31,175 nt of DNA from an uncultured Porphyromonadaceae bacterium (GTDB taxonomy: Bacteria; Bacteroidota; Bacteroidia; Bacteroidales; Muribaculaceae), in the NCBI GenBank assembly GCA_900550645.1, contig URTA01000031.1, forward strand, positions 1 to 31,175. Reading direction: 5' to 3'. Below, piece by piece: positions 1-6,499 of this stretch (the stretch's first letter is position 1; the number at the start of each line of letters is the position of its first letter). The notes under the pieces were generated by a model. The model was not told the DNA's origin and did no database searches. It was given only the letters and a program-made list of their open reading frames with translations. Both the position numbers and the translations under genes were made by a program.

Positions 1-64
1 CTTCTGCTCTTCAAGAAGTTGGGTGTGCCTCTCTGCGGTTTAGCGGACAGTAATATTTTCCATC

Positions 65-523
65 ATGAAAAACACCTTCCTCATCTCCGTCTCGCTGTCA
101 TGGAACCTCAAAAGGATAGACAACTACGCCTTTGAGGGTTGCAATGCAATCCGCGTTGTAAGCTGCAACACATACGCGCCGCCGGTATGCCGAGCCTATT
201 TCTCGACCGGCACAACAAAAGATGGGACTCTCGTTGTTCCTGTAGGCAGCAAAACCGACTACGAGATGACCGGAGGCTGGAAGGATTTCAAAAACATCAT
301 TGAGTCAAGCGCCGGCATAGCCGAAAGCGAGGCTGACAGCATTACGGCAAGAGCCGTTGGCGGCACGATAATTATCGATGGCTGCGGCGACAATGCTCTC
401 ATTGAGGTCTACGACATGGCGGGCAAGTGCGCATACCGTGGCACAGCGACAACAGTCAGCGGACTGGATCATGGCATCTATATGGTACACATCGGCAGCA
501 TGGCTGTAAAAGTCGCTGTCTGA
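65..523 (+). CDS. C-terminal fragment of a BspA-like LRR surface protein, probably a broken gene
   Basis: The readable frame gives 152 residues. It starts in the middle of a BspA/LRR_5 repeat (IDNYAFEGC near residue 20) and continues into the post-repeat segment typical of Bacteroidales surface proteins. It ends in a short beta-rich domain (IEVYDMAGK, then GIYMVHIG) that resembles the C-terminal sorting or adhesion domains following such repeats. There is no signal peptide at the apparent Met at 65, and the same frame has a TAG at 41-43. Another frame (bases 3-50) reads SALQEV and ASLRF, which look like the preceding repeat, and then meets TAA at 51-53. I infer the 3' end of a longer gene with a frameshift and nonsense change near 40-65. 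The ATG at 65 is only a formal start. A genuine small gene is less likely. A terminator follows at 564-594. Confidence 0.6.
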   Translation: MKNTFLISVSLSWNLKRIDNYAFEGCNAIRVVSCNTYAPPVCRAYFSTGTTKDGTLVVPVGSKTDYEMTGGWKDFKNIIESSAGIAESEADSITARAVGGTIIIDGCGDNALIEVYDMAGKCAYRGTATTVSGLDHGIYMVHIGSMAVKVAV

Positions 524-563
524 CACGATACATAACACTCGCAAGGTGTGTTGTTAGAATGGT

Positions 564-594
564 AAGGGGAACGGCGCGATGCCGCTCCCCTTTT
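564..594 (+). terminator. Intrinsic terminator after the LRR fragment
   Basis: The 10-base arms 566-575 and 581-590 pair with one mismatch around a 5-base loop and are followed by TTTT. The hairpin lies between two convergent genes. It reads best for the plus strand, because the minus-strand side lacks a clear T run. Confidence 0.7.
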
Positions 595-632
595 ATCATT
601 TGAGTTGTATAGCGTTCAGTACAGAAGGTACG

Positions 633-1175
633 TCACTTAACGGTTTTGCCCATCTCGTATGCCTCGTTATATGCCGGGGTGTCGAGCACTTCGCCCTTCA
701 TGTACACGCCTTTGCCGTATATCACACCCATTTCGCGCGAGCCAGGGATGCACGCCGCCATGCCGCGCATGCATGCCAATGTCGTGTCCATAGTGTCCGG
801 GGCATCTTCCGCAGCGGTCATGATGTAATACAGTTCCTTGTCGCGTATCGCCTCATACTGTGCCATCATGCGGTCAAACACCGTCTTCAGCTGCGCCGAT
901 ATGGAGTACATATACACAGGTGACGAGAATACCATCACATCAGCCTCGAAAATTTTTGGCATGAGCGTCTGCATGTCGTCTTTCTTGCAACACTCGCCGT
1001 CGTTGCGCTGGCAGTGGTAGCACGCGCAGCAGTACCCTATATTCAGGTCGGAGACAAATACCTTCTCCACCTCGTTGCCGGCTTCCTTTGCGCCCTGCAT
1101 GAATCGGTCGCAGAGAGTGTCGGAATTGCCTCCGTGACGCGGACTGCCGGACAATATCAATACTTTCTTTGCCAT
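633..1175 (-). CDS. Flavodoxin-fold NAD(P)H-dependent oxidoreductase with an iron-sulfur-flavoprotein-like cysteine cluster
   Basis: This 180-residue protein belongs to the NADPH-dependent FMN reductase / iron-sulfur flavoprotein superfamily. The N-terminus has the FMN phosphate-binding loop SGSPRHGGNSD (residues 9-19) after a beta strand. SSPVYMYSISAQLKTVFDR near 84-102 is the usual flavin-ring contact and dimer segment. Residues 49-63 hold six cysteines (49, 50, 52, 55, 62, 63). Cys49-x2-Cys52-x2-Cys55-x6-Cys62 fits the compact 4Fe-4S motif CX2CX2CX4-7C of the iron-sulfur flavoproteins, although many family members carry a similar Cys set without a proven cluster. The likely role is cytoplasmic electron transfer or reduction of quinones or similar substrates; the substrate is unknown. 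It is the last gene of the 2870-633 operon, 15 bp after the small membrane protein. Confidence 0.8.
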   Translation of the reverse strand: MAKKVLILSGSPRHGGNSDTLCDRFMQGAKEAGNEVEKVFVSDLNIGYCCACYHCQRNDGECCKKDDMQTLMPKIFEADVMVFSSPVYMYSISAQLKTVFDRMMAQYEAIRDKELYYIMTAAEDAPDTMDTTLACMRGMAACIPGSREMGVIYGKGVYMKGEVLDTPAYNEAYEMGKTVK

Positions 1176-1190
1176 GATATGTATGCGTTA

Positions 1191-1403
1191 TTAGTCTTTT
1201 GAGTATTCGAGTTCCTTTGCCGCCTCCGCGCATTGCCTGTGTGCCACGGACAGCTCGTGACGCGCACCCACATAGTCGGCAATATAGTATGAGATGCTCG
1301 CCAGCGAAGCCACCCCTACTACCGCCATCAATATGACAAGCCCGATTCCGGCGCGGCTCGCCAGCCAGCCCTGCGTATTTTCATTGCTTGTATTCTTCTC
1401 CAT
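1191..1403 (-). CDS. Small single-pass membrane protein, function unknown
   Basis: Seventy residues. A polar N-terminus of about 18 residues is followed by one hydrophobic segment (about residues 19-41, beginning GIGLVILMAVVGVASLAS) and a charged C-terminal tail of about 28 residues that is likely helical. I do not recognise a family. It sits 4 bp after the membrane-anchored YD-like gene and 15 bp before the flavoprotein gene, so translation is probably coupled. The start is the ATG at 1403; the reading frame and close spacing are the main evidence that it is real. The tail orientation suggests a cytoplasmic N-terminus or a small anchor, but this is not certain. Confidence 0.6.
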   Translation of the reverse strand: MEKNTSNENTQGWLASRAGIGLVILMAVVGVASLASISYYIADYVGARHELSVAHRQCAEAAKELEYSKD

Positions 1404-1407
1404 ATCG

Positions 1408-2160
1408 TCAGTCGTAATAGGTTATTGAACGTCGTTGCACCTCCTCGCTGCTGTCGAAAAACGGCTCGTCATTGCCGATAAACGTGTCGTTGTCCTCATC
1501 ATAATAGCCGTCATACTGCACCGTGCGTATGGCGGAGCGGGCATTGCGCTCGATCCAGTTGCCGTAGCTGTCAAACTTGAGGTATGTGTACGTGGTGGAA
1601 ATGTCAGACTCTCCGGTGTCGTCACGGCTGACAGTCTTAGACTCCACAAGCCGGTTATGGTGGTCATACCGGTAGGAAATCTGGTACTGCCCCCCATAGC
1701 CTTTGGCAGTGATTTTCGAGACACGGTTGTCCTTCCAGTCATACTCGATGCTCTCTATCGGCTCGCCGCCCTCGCGCTCTGCGGTGCACCCAGCTATGAT
1801 GTTGCCGAATTTGTTGCGCGTGAACGTGAGCGAGTTGCCGAAACGCGACACATACTTCGAGGGATTGGTCCACACGCCGTTGCGGTCAAAGGAGATGCGC
1901 TCTTCGCCAAACGACACGTCACGGACACGCCCGTGCAGGTCATGGAATGCAAGGTCGGGGGTGACAATGTTTTTGGCAATCGAATCGGCTCTTGCCAACG
2001 AGTCCTGCATCGCGATGCTGTCGGTCAGCGCAGCGAGCCGCTGCTGTTCGCCGGCTATCTCGCGCCGCGTATTGTCAGCAAGGTAGCTGAACAGTATGCT
2101 CCACCCTATCCCGGACACCGCAAAAACGGCAGTAATCAGCAGTGCTGTACCCTGTTTCAT
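1408..2160 (-). CDS. Membrane-anchored YD-repeat-like protein, hypothetical
   Basis: The 250-residue product starts with a hydrophobic segment (about residues 5-27) acting as a membrane anchor or uncleaved signal. A Gln/Ala/Ser-rich helical stretch (about 30-62) follows, likely a short coiled coil. The remainder is beta-rich with tyrosine and glycine motifs (SYRYDHHNRL, KFDSYGNWIER, QYDGYY) that look like degenerate RHS/YD repeats; such domains are common in Bacteroidales periplasmic or surface proteins of unknown function. I chose the ATG at 2160 because it gives the hydrophobic N-terminus and because its ATG overlaps the TGA of the upstream ThiF-like gene (ATGA, 4 bp), a sign of coupled translation. 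The longer open frame to 2316 would lie inside that gene. No toxin domain is visible. Confidence 0.7.
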   Translation of the reverse strand: MKQGTALLITAVFAVSGIGWSILFSYLADNTRREIAGEQQRLAALTDSIAMQDSLARADSIAKNIVTPDLAFHDLHGRVRDVSFGEERISFDRNGVWTNPSKYVSRFGNSLTFTRNKFGNIIAGCTAEREGGEPIESIEYDWKDNRVSKITAKGYGGQYQISYRYDHHNRLVESKTVSRDDTGESDISTTYTYLKFDSYGNWIERNARSAIRTVQYDGYYDEDNDTFIGNDEPFFDSSEEVQRRSITYYD

Positions 2161-2870
2161 ATAGCAACCTCGGAAAATTTCATCGTCGCGCCGTCTATTA
2201 TCAGCAGCCTGTCGGTAAGCAGCTGCCCCGCCCCGGTCAGGTACTTTATCGCCTCGAGAGCCTGTATCGACCCCACCATGCCCGGCAACGGGCCGAGCAC
2301 ACCGCCGATGCTGCACGGAGTGTATGCGCTGCCGGCACTTTCAGGGAAGAAGTCGGAATAAGCAGCCGACCCGGGGACGTGCGTCATCACTTGCCCGCGC
2401 ATAGCCAGCACGCCGGCTATGGTGTAAGGCAACGAGAGTTCGCCGCAGACGGCATCAATCATGTACTTGGTGTCGGGATTGTCCGATGCGTCTATTATGA
2501 AATCGTTGCCACGGAACAGTTCGCGAGCCTTGTCAGCGTTGACAAGACCGGAAACGGCAATCACCTCGATGCCAGAATTTATTTCGCGCAGCCGCCGCGC
2601 AAGCGCACCGGCTTTATCCGTTCCGGCGTCACCCTCGCTGAACGTCAACTGCCGCTGAAGGTTGGAAATGTCAACAGTGTCGAAGTCTGCCACGATGATG
2701 CGCCCTACACCTGCACCGGCGAGGTATGCCGCTGCTACCGACCCGAGTGCACCGCACCCGAGCACGAACACAGACGAGGCCAAAAGTCGTTTCTGCCCCT
2801 CCGTGCCTACCTCATCCACCATGATATTGCGCGAGTACCGCACCCTTTGCTCCTTGGATAGTTCAGTCAT
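2157..2870 (-). CDS. ThiF/MoeB/HesA-family E1-like adenylyltransferase lacking the zinc cysteines
   Basis: The 237 residues show the E1-like fold that adenylates the C-terminus of a ubiquitin-like sulfur carrier (ThiS, MoaD) or a related substrate. The nucleotide loop GCGALGS is at 38-44, the acidic strand end DFDTVD at 62-67, and NLQRQ (Asn70, Arg73) and Lys86 form the ATP site. DASDN at 127-131 carries the Mg/ATP aspartate. Cys186 in PCSIGGVLG lies where ThiF and MoeB have their crossover-loop cysteine. Only three cysteines exist (39, 142, 186), so the two CxxC pairs that bind structural zinc in classical MoeB and ThiF are missing. No sulfur-carrier, thi or moa gene is next to it, so the partner is unknown. 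It is the first gene of a four-gene operon that continues into the YD-like, small membrane and flavoprotein genes. Confidence 0.85.
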   Translation of the reverse strand: MTELSKEQRVRYSRNIMVDEVGTEGQKRLLASSVFVLGCGALGSVAAAYLAGAGVGRIIVADFDTVDISNLQRQLTFSEGDAGTDKAGALARRLREINSGIEVIAVSGLVNADKARELFRGNDFIIDASDNPDTKYMIDAVCGELSLPYTIAGVLAMRGQVMTHVPGSAAYSDFFPESAGSAYTPCSIGGVLGPLPGMVGSIQALEAIKYLTGAGQLLTDRLLIIDGATMKFSEVAI

Positions 2871-2904
2871 CTTGTCTCATCAGATTAGATTGCCAAAAGC
2901 AGTG

Positions 2905-2936
2905 CGAATTTACCCTTTTTTCTCGGCATACGCAAC
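2905..2936 (-). promoter_or_regulatory. Possible weak Bacteroidetes promoter for the ThiF-like operon
   Basis: On the minus strand a -7-like TAAATTCG (2905-2912) and a -33-like GTTG (2933-2936) are 20 bp apart. Each has one mismatch to TAnnTTTG and TTTG. The position about 35 bp before the start at 2870 is suitable, but the match is imperfect. Confidence 0.3.
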
Positions 2937-3200
2937 ACCACTGCTGTTTCCAGGCACATAGCGCAAGACCTCCCCGGCACTGCGCCGCAAAAGCCGCCGC
3001 ACTGTTAATTTGTATCAACGATTTGGGCGCATCTTGATTTTCAGCACTTTGCATGACACATTCTTCATATTCACCGATTACACTGCCCAATCCGTGATAT
3101 ATGGGCGATATATTGGTCAATATTTCCGATTTTGCACACAGTACACAGGGGTGTGCGATATGGTAATTACAATTAAATCTCTGATTATAAGCCCCTCGCA
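2937..3200. other. Non-coding part of the divergent intergenic region
   Basis: The 394 bp between the divergent ThiF-like gene (start 2870) and the C40 peptidase (start 3265) hold the two promoters listed separately. In the middle I see no credible gene. The open frame that extends upstream of 3265 encodes no recognisable protein and runs through the promoter. One small inverted repeat, ATATTG/CAATAT with a 2-base centre at 3110-3123, could bind a regulator, but such short repeats arise by chance in AT-rich DNA. Confidence 0.5.
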
Positions 3201-3233
3201 TTTGGCTTCAGAACAATTAAAGTATTACCTTTG
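3201..3233 (+). promoter_or_regulatory. Bacteroidetes-type promoter of the C40 peptidase gene
   Basis: An exact -33 TTTG (3201-3204) and an exact -7 TACCTTTG (3226-3233, consensus TAnnTTTG) are separated by 21 bp. Transcription would begin near 3240, leaving a leader of about 25 bases before the ATG at 3265. Confidence 0.75.
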
Positions 3234-3264
3234 CATACGAAAACGAACAAAATCGGAATCGAAT

Positions 3265-3879
3265 ATGAACTTCAAAACCATTATAACCGCTTCGATAATA
3301 ACTCTTTCCTCCCTCATCACAACCGCTCAGACCCACACGTCTGCAGCCGCCCGCGCAGCCCACAACAAGGCTCACCGCGAGCAACTCGCCAACAACAAGA
3401 ACCGCATGGACCGCGATGTCATCAACAACATGGTGAAGCATGACATCGACCGCAAGAACCAGATAAACGGCCTCTCCGCCGAATCATCACAGATGATCAA
3501 CGACCTGCTCAACGAGGCGCAGAAACACATCGGCAAACGCTACGTACACGGCACACACGGCCCGAACACATTCGACTGCTCCGGCTTCACAAGCTATGTA
3601 TACAAGCAGTTCGGCTACAACCTCTCCCCCGGCTCACGCATCCAGTACACACAGGGTACACCCGTATCGCGCAACGACCTGCGCAAAGGCGACCTCGTAT
3701 TCTTCACCTCACGCTCCAGCGGCAAGAATGTCGGCCATGTCGGCATCGTCTGGGAAGCAGACAACGAGAAAGGCACTTTCAAGTTCATCCACGCGAGCAT
3801 ACGCGGCGTGCGCATCAGCAACTTCGAGGGCTACTACGTGCCTCGCTACATCGGCGCAAAGCGCATCATCAACAAGTAA
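3265..3879 (+). CDS. Secreted NlpC/P60 (C40) peptidoglycan endopeptidase
   Basis: The 204-residue product has a signal peptide (MNFKT, a hydrophobic core to about residue 20, probable cleavage after Ala-Gln at 21-22). A charged His/Asn/Arg-rich linker runs to about 75 and the NlpC/P60 domain to the end. The catalytic set is visible: Cys105 in FDCSGF, His158 in GHVGIV and His176 in FIHAS. KGDLVFF (141-147) is another conserved family segment. Such enzymes cut peptide bonds in peptidoglycan stems, commonly D-Glu-mDAP, in the periplasm. Only one catalytic domain is present and no SH3 or LysM domain is seen. I placed the start at 3265 because the signal peptide begins there and the promoter lies just upstream; the frame is open further upstream but without protein-like content. 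It stands alone between a strong promoter and a strong terminator. Confidence 0.92.
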   Translation: MNFKTIITASIITLSSLITTAQTHTSAAARAAHNKAHREQLANNKNRMDRDVINNMVKHDIDRKNQINGLSAESSQMINDLLNEAQKHIGKRYVHGTHGPNTFDCSGFTSYVYKQFGYNLSPGSRIQYTQGTPVSRNDLRKGDLVFFTSRSSGKNVGHVGIVWEADNEKGTFKFIHASIRGVRISNFEGYYVPRYIGAKRIINK

Positions 3880-3899
3880 GCACATTTCCCGACCATATA

Positions 3900-3936
3900 C
3901 AAAACAGGGGGCACCAAAAGGATGCCCCCTGTTTTG
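3900..3936. terminator. Strong bidirectional terminator
   Basis: Perfect 14-bp arms at 3900-3913 and 3923-3936 with a 9-base loop. Each arm is GC-rich inside and A/T-rich at its foot (CAAAAC/GTTTTG). It lies between the convergent C40 peptidase gene (ends 3879) and LRR gene (ends 3997) and can end both transcripts. Confidence 0.9.
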
Positions 3937-3996
3937 CAATTATGATTGTGTTGTCATGGAAGAGGCACGGCCACACTAATCTTCCGTGGCGTCACC

Positions 3997-5229
3997 CTAA
4001 TCCCCGTTCATGCAACCAGCCCCGAAACGGCTCACTATTTCTGCCTTCATGGCATCTGCCAATGAGTCGCAGCCGGCAAACGCGCCGTCACCGACATACT
4101 TTACACTGTCGGGGATTGTGATGCTCTTCAGATACTTGCACCCTCTAAAGGCATTCTCACCAATAAAGCTCACTTTTTCAGGAATTTCAATGCTCTCAAG
4201 CGAAGAACATTCTGCAAAAGAATTGTCATCTATGATTACCACACTATTGGGTATTGAGATGTGTACAAGAGATGAACATTCTCTAAATGCGTAGCCATCA
4301 ATACGAACTACGCTGTCAGGAATGATTATGCCCTCAAGTGACTCGCAACACCAAAATGCACCGTCGCGAATTCTTGCCACCCCCCATGGGATAATTATGT
4401 TTTTCAGCGATTTACACCTATTAAATGCCTCCGCGCCGATACCCTTCACGCTGTCGGGAATTGTGATGTTCTTCAATGCCCAACATCCTTCAAAAACACT
4501 CAAGCCGATACTCGTCACACTGTCAGGAATTACGATGCTATTCAACGATATGCAATTCATGAAAGCACTTCTACCGATATTCGTCACACCGTCAGGGATT
4601 ACGATGCTATTCAACGCAAAACATCCCCAAAAAGCAAGGTCGCCGATGCTCGTCACGCTATTGGGGATTGTGACGCTCTCAAGAGATAAACACTCCATAA
4701 ACGCATTGTCGCCAATACTCGTCACACTATCAGGAATTACGATGCTCTCAAGGGAAGTACACCACCCAAAAGCTCCTTTTCCGATGTTCGTAACACCGTT
4801 AGGGATTACGAAGCCCTCAAGGGAAGTACACCCCCCAAAAGCTCCTTTTCCGATGTTCGTAACGCCATTCGGAATTATTATGCCATTCAGCGATTCACAA
4901 TTCTCGAAAGTGTCCGCGCCGATACTTGTCACACCGTCAGGGATTACTAAGCTCTCAAGTAAAGAACACCCCCCAAAAGCTCCGTCTCCGATGTTCGTAA
5001 CACTATCTGGGAGCAATATGCTCTCCAGAGAATCACAATCATTGAAGGCTCTGTCGCAAATTACTTGTGTGCCTGGTTTCACAGTGTAGCTCACGACTTT
5101 GTTCTTTCTTAGCACATAGGGATCTGCTTCCAGGAGACGCTTGCCGTCGGGGCTGTATTGCACGCCGAACTCGTCAGCGATAGCCTCTGCAAGGTCTTTT
5201 TTCGTCACTGCTGTCGATATATTTCCCAT
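3997..5229 (-). CDS. BspA-like leucine-rich repeat protein, 14 repeats, no signal peptide
   Basis: From the ATG at 5229 the protein has 410 residues. An N-terminal module of about 60 residues (KKDLAEAIADEFGVQYSPDG, then VKPGTQVICD) is followed by 14 consecutive 23-residue LRR_5 repeats of pattern CxSLxxIxIPDSVTxIGxxAFxx and a short tail ending GCMNGD. LRR_5 domains make curved solenoids used for protein binding, usually on the surface of gut bacteria. Here no hydrophobic leader or lipobox is visible, so a cytoplasmic place or non-classical export is implied. A TTG 24 codons upstream (5301) keeps the frame open, but it lies at the palindromic element, and that extension in the paralogue would run into the preceding gene, so I prefer 5229. 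The next gene upstream (5476-6459) is a paralogue. Adjacent repeats are nearly identical in DNA, which points to recent repeat duplication. Confidence 0.85.
   Translation of the reverse strand: MGNISTAVTKKDLAEAIADEFGVQYSPDGKRLLEADPYVLRKNKVVSYTVKPGTQVICDRAFNDCDSLESILLPDSVTNIGDGAFGGCSLLESLVIPDGVTSIGADTFENCESLNGIIIPNGVTNIGKGAFGGCTSLEGFVIPNGVTNIGKGAFGWCTSLESIVIPDSVTSIGDNAFMECLSLESVTIPNSVTSIGDLAFWGCFALNSIVIPDGVTNIGRSAFMNCISLNSIVIPDSVTSIGLSVFEGCWALKNITIPDSVKGIGAEAFNRCKSLKNIIIPWGVARIRDGAFWCCESLEGIIIPDSVVRIDGYAFRECSSLVHISIPNSVVIIDDNSFAECSSLESIEIPEKVSFIGENAFRGCKYLKSITIPDSVKYVGDGAFAGCDSLADAMKAEIVSRFGAGCMNGD
4747..4863 (-). repeat. Nearly identical adjacent LRR units (69-bp period)
   Basis: The 48 bases at 4747-4794 recur at 4816-4863 with one mismatch, an offset of exactly 69 bp or one 23-residue repeat. 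They encode the GKGAFG-CTSLE part of neighbouring repeats. Other units share the 69-bp period but have diverged more. Confidence 0.85.
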
Positions 5230-5298
5230 TTCAAATATGTTTAGATGATGTGGTTTCGATTTTTGTCTGTGCAAATTCATTTTCGTCATCATTGTCGG

Positions 5299-5393
5299 CA
5301 AGGTAGGGACACGGCGTGCGTGTCCGCATTCAAATCATTGCAAATCAAATGATTGTATTTGTCACTCTTCAGACACGCCGTGTCCCTACCTTG
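5299..5393. repeat. 95-bp palindromic element with 20-bp perfect inverted repeats
   Basis: The arm at 5299-5318 is the exact reverse complement of 5374-5393 (core TAGGGACACGG). Inside are a second inverted pair (AATCATT 5333-5339, AATGATT 5348-5354) and a local hairpin in the left arm (GGACACG 5307-5313, CGTGTCC 5319-5325). It contains no gene and lies between the two LRR paralogues. The form suggests a small non-autonomous mobile element (MITE- or REP-like). There is no T run for termination. I cannot see target-site duplications with confidence. Confidence 0.65.
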
Positions 5394-5475
5394 GCCGCAC
5401 TAATCCTCCGAGGCTTCGGAATCAACCATGTTCATGCAATCAGACCCGGAACGGCATACGATTTCAGCTTTTGCA

Positions 5476-6459
5476 TCATTCGTCATACTCAACGTAGCCT
5501 TCTTCGTCATACTCTTCTTCGTCATACTCTTTGCCACATGAGTACAATCTGCCAAGCACGTCATCTGCCAATGAGTCGCAGCCGGTAAACGCCCATGGAT
5601 TGACATAACTCAAACTGTCGGGAATTGTGACGCTCTCGAGTGATGTGCAACCATTAAAAGCATTGTCGATGTCAGCCACACCCTCCTGAATGACAACGTC
5701 TTTCAGTGATTTACACCCTTCAAAAGCCTTTGCGCTGATGTGCGTAACACTGCCGGGGATTGTGACACTCGTCAAGGATGAACACCCGCAAAAAGCACAG
5801 ATGCCAATCTGTGTCACACTCTCAGGAATGATGATGTTTTTCATTGATTTGCATTCTTCAAATGCACTCGCCCCGATATGTGTCACACCGTCTGTGATGA
5901 CGATGTCATTCAGCGATTTACATCCCTCAAAAGCCTTTGCGCCGATGCGCGTGACACCATCCGGAATGATGAAGTCGTTAAGCGACTCGCATCCCTTAAA
6001 CGCTTTTGCGCCGATGCTTGTCATGCTGCCTGATGTTGCGACGCTCTCAAGCGATGCACAGTCGGTAAAAGCAAATTCACCGATGCTTGTCACGCCATCT
6101 GGTATTACAATGCTCGTCAACGATGCACATCCCCCGAAAGCAGCGTCGCCGATGTGTGTCACGCTGTCCGGTATTGCAATGCTTGTCAAGGATGAACACT
6201 CACGAAAAGCGCCGTCGCCGATGCTCGTCACGCTGTCGGGGAGTGAGATTTCCTCCAGAAAATCGCACTCTATGAAAGCTCCATCGCAGATGACCTGTGT
6301 ACCCGGCTTCACGGTGTAGCTTGTTACGTTCATTTTTCTTAGATCCCAAAAGTCCGCGCCCAGGAGACGCTTGCCGTCAGGGCTGTATTTCACGCCCAGT
6401 TCGTCGGCGACAGCCTCTGCACGGTCTTTTTCCGTCACTTTTGTCGATTTATTTTCCAT
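5476..6459 (-). CDS. BspA-like leucine-rich repeat protein, 10 repeats, frameshifted acidic tail
   Basis: From the ATG at 6459 the protein has 327 residues and is a close paralogue of the 3997-5229 product. It has the same N-terminal module (KDRAEAVADELGVKYSPDG, then VKPGTQVICD), then 10 LRR_5 repeats, one of them 22 residues long, and a tail of repeated Glu-Tyr-Asp-Glu. No signal peptide is visible. The tail differs from the paralogue because a 15-bp tandem repeat shifts the frame: the other frame downstream still encodes AKAEIVCRSGSDCMN, which matches AMKAEIVSRFGAGCMN of the paralogue. The gene starts 40 bp after the stop codon of the metallophosphoesterase-ParE fusion, so the two may be co-transcribed. 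A TTG start at 6537 would overlap that gene and is unlikely. A role in protein binding is inferred from the fold only. Confidence 0.82.
   Translation of the reverse strand: MENKSTKVTEKDRAEAVADELGVKYSPDGKRLLGADFWDLRKMNVTSYTVKPGTQVICDGAFIECDFLEEISLPDSVTSIGDGAFRECSSLTSIAIPDSVTHIGDAAFGGCASLTSIVIPDGVTSIGEFAFTDCASLESVATSGSMTSIGAKAFKGCESLNDFIIPDGVTRIGAKAFEGCKSLNDIVITDGVTHIGASAFEECKSMKNIIIPESVTQIGICAFCGCSSLTSVTIPGSVTHISAKAFEGCKSLKDVVIQEGVADIDNAFNGCTSLESVTIPDSLSYVNPWAFTGCDSLADDVLGRLYSCGKEYDEEEYDEEGYVEYDE
5500..5529 (-). repeat. 15-bp tandem repeat causing a tail frameshift
   Basis: Two exact copies of a 15-base unit (TTCTTCGTCATACTC on the plus strand) lie at 5500-5514 and 5515-5529, with a partial third copy at 5479-5490. 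They encode Glu-Tyr-Asp-Glu-Glu at the C-terminus of the 10-repeat LRR protein. Repeat-number change here is a simple route to tail variation. Confidence 0.85.
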
Positions 6460-6499
6460 TTCAAATATGCTTAGATGATGAGGTTCCGATTTTTGTCTG

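Noticed and set aside
1408..2160. RHS/YD toxin of a polymorphic toxin system
   Set aside because: The protein is only 250 residues, membrane-anchored, with degenerate YD-like motifs, no toxin domain and no immunity gene beside it.
2161..2316. Longer N-terminus for the YD-like protein
   Set aside because: The extension is Arg-rich out-of-frame text of the ThiF-like gene; the ATGA overlap at 2157-2160 gives the sensible start.
1435..2361. 308-codon plus-strand frame opposite the YD-like gene
   Set aside because: No motif or promoter supports it; the minus-strand gene has a membrane anchor, repeat motifs and operon spacing.
3110..3123. Small inverted repeat as an operator
   Set aside because: The arms are only 6 bp in AT-rich DNA with no regulator nearby, so it is noted only in the intergenic description.
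3010..3264. Upstream extension of the C40 peptidase frame
   Set aside because: It crosses the promoter at 3201-3233 and lies before a clear signal peptide; the extension has no protein-like pattern.
4322..5089. Long open frame on the plus strand over the 14-repeat LRR gene
   Set aside because: It is the antisense shadow of the 69-bp periodic repeats; its own translation is a low-complexity repeat and the minus-strand LRR pattern is unambiguous.
5690..6319. Long plus-strand open frame over the 10-repeat LRR gene
   Set aside because: Same cause: antisense of in-phase LRR repeats, with no independent domain or start signal.
3997..6459. Evenly spaced repeats that could suggest a CRISPR array
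   Set aside because: The period is 69 bp, units are coding and continuous with no distinct spacers, and they translate to LRR_5 repeats.
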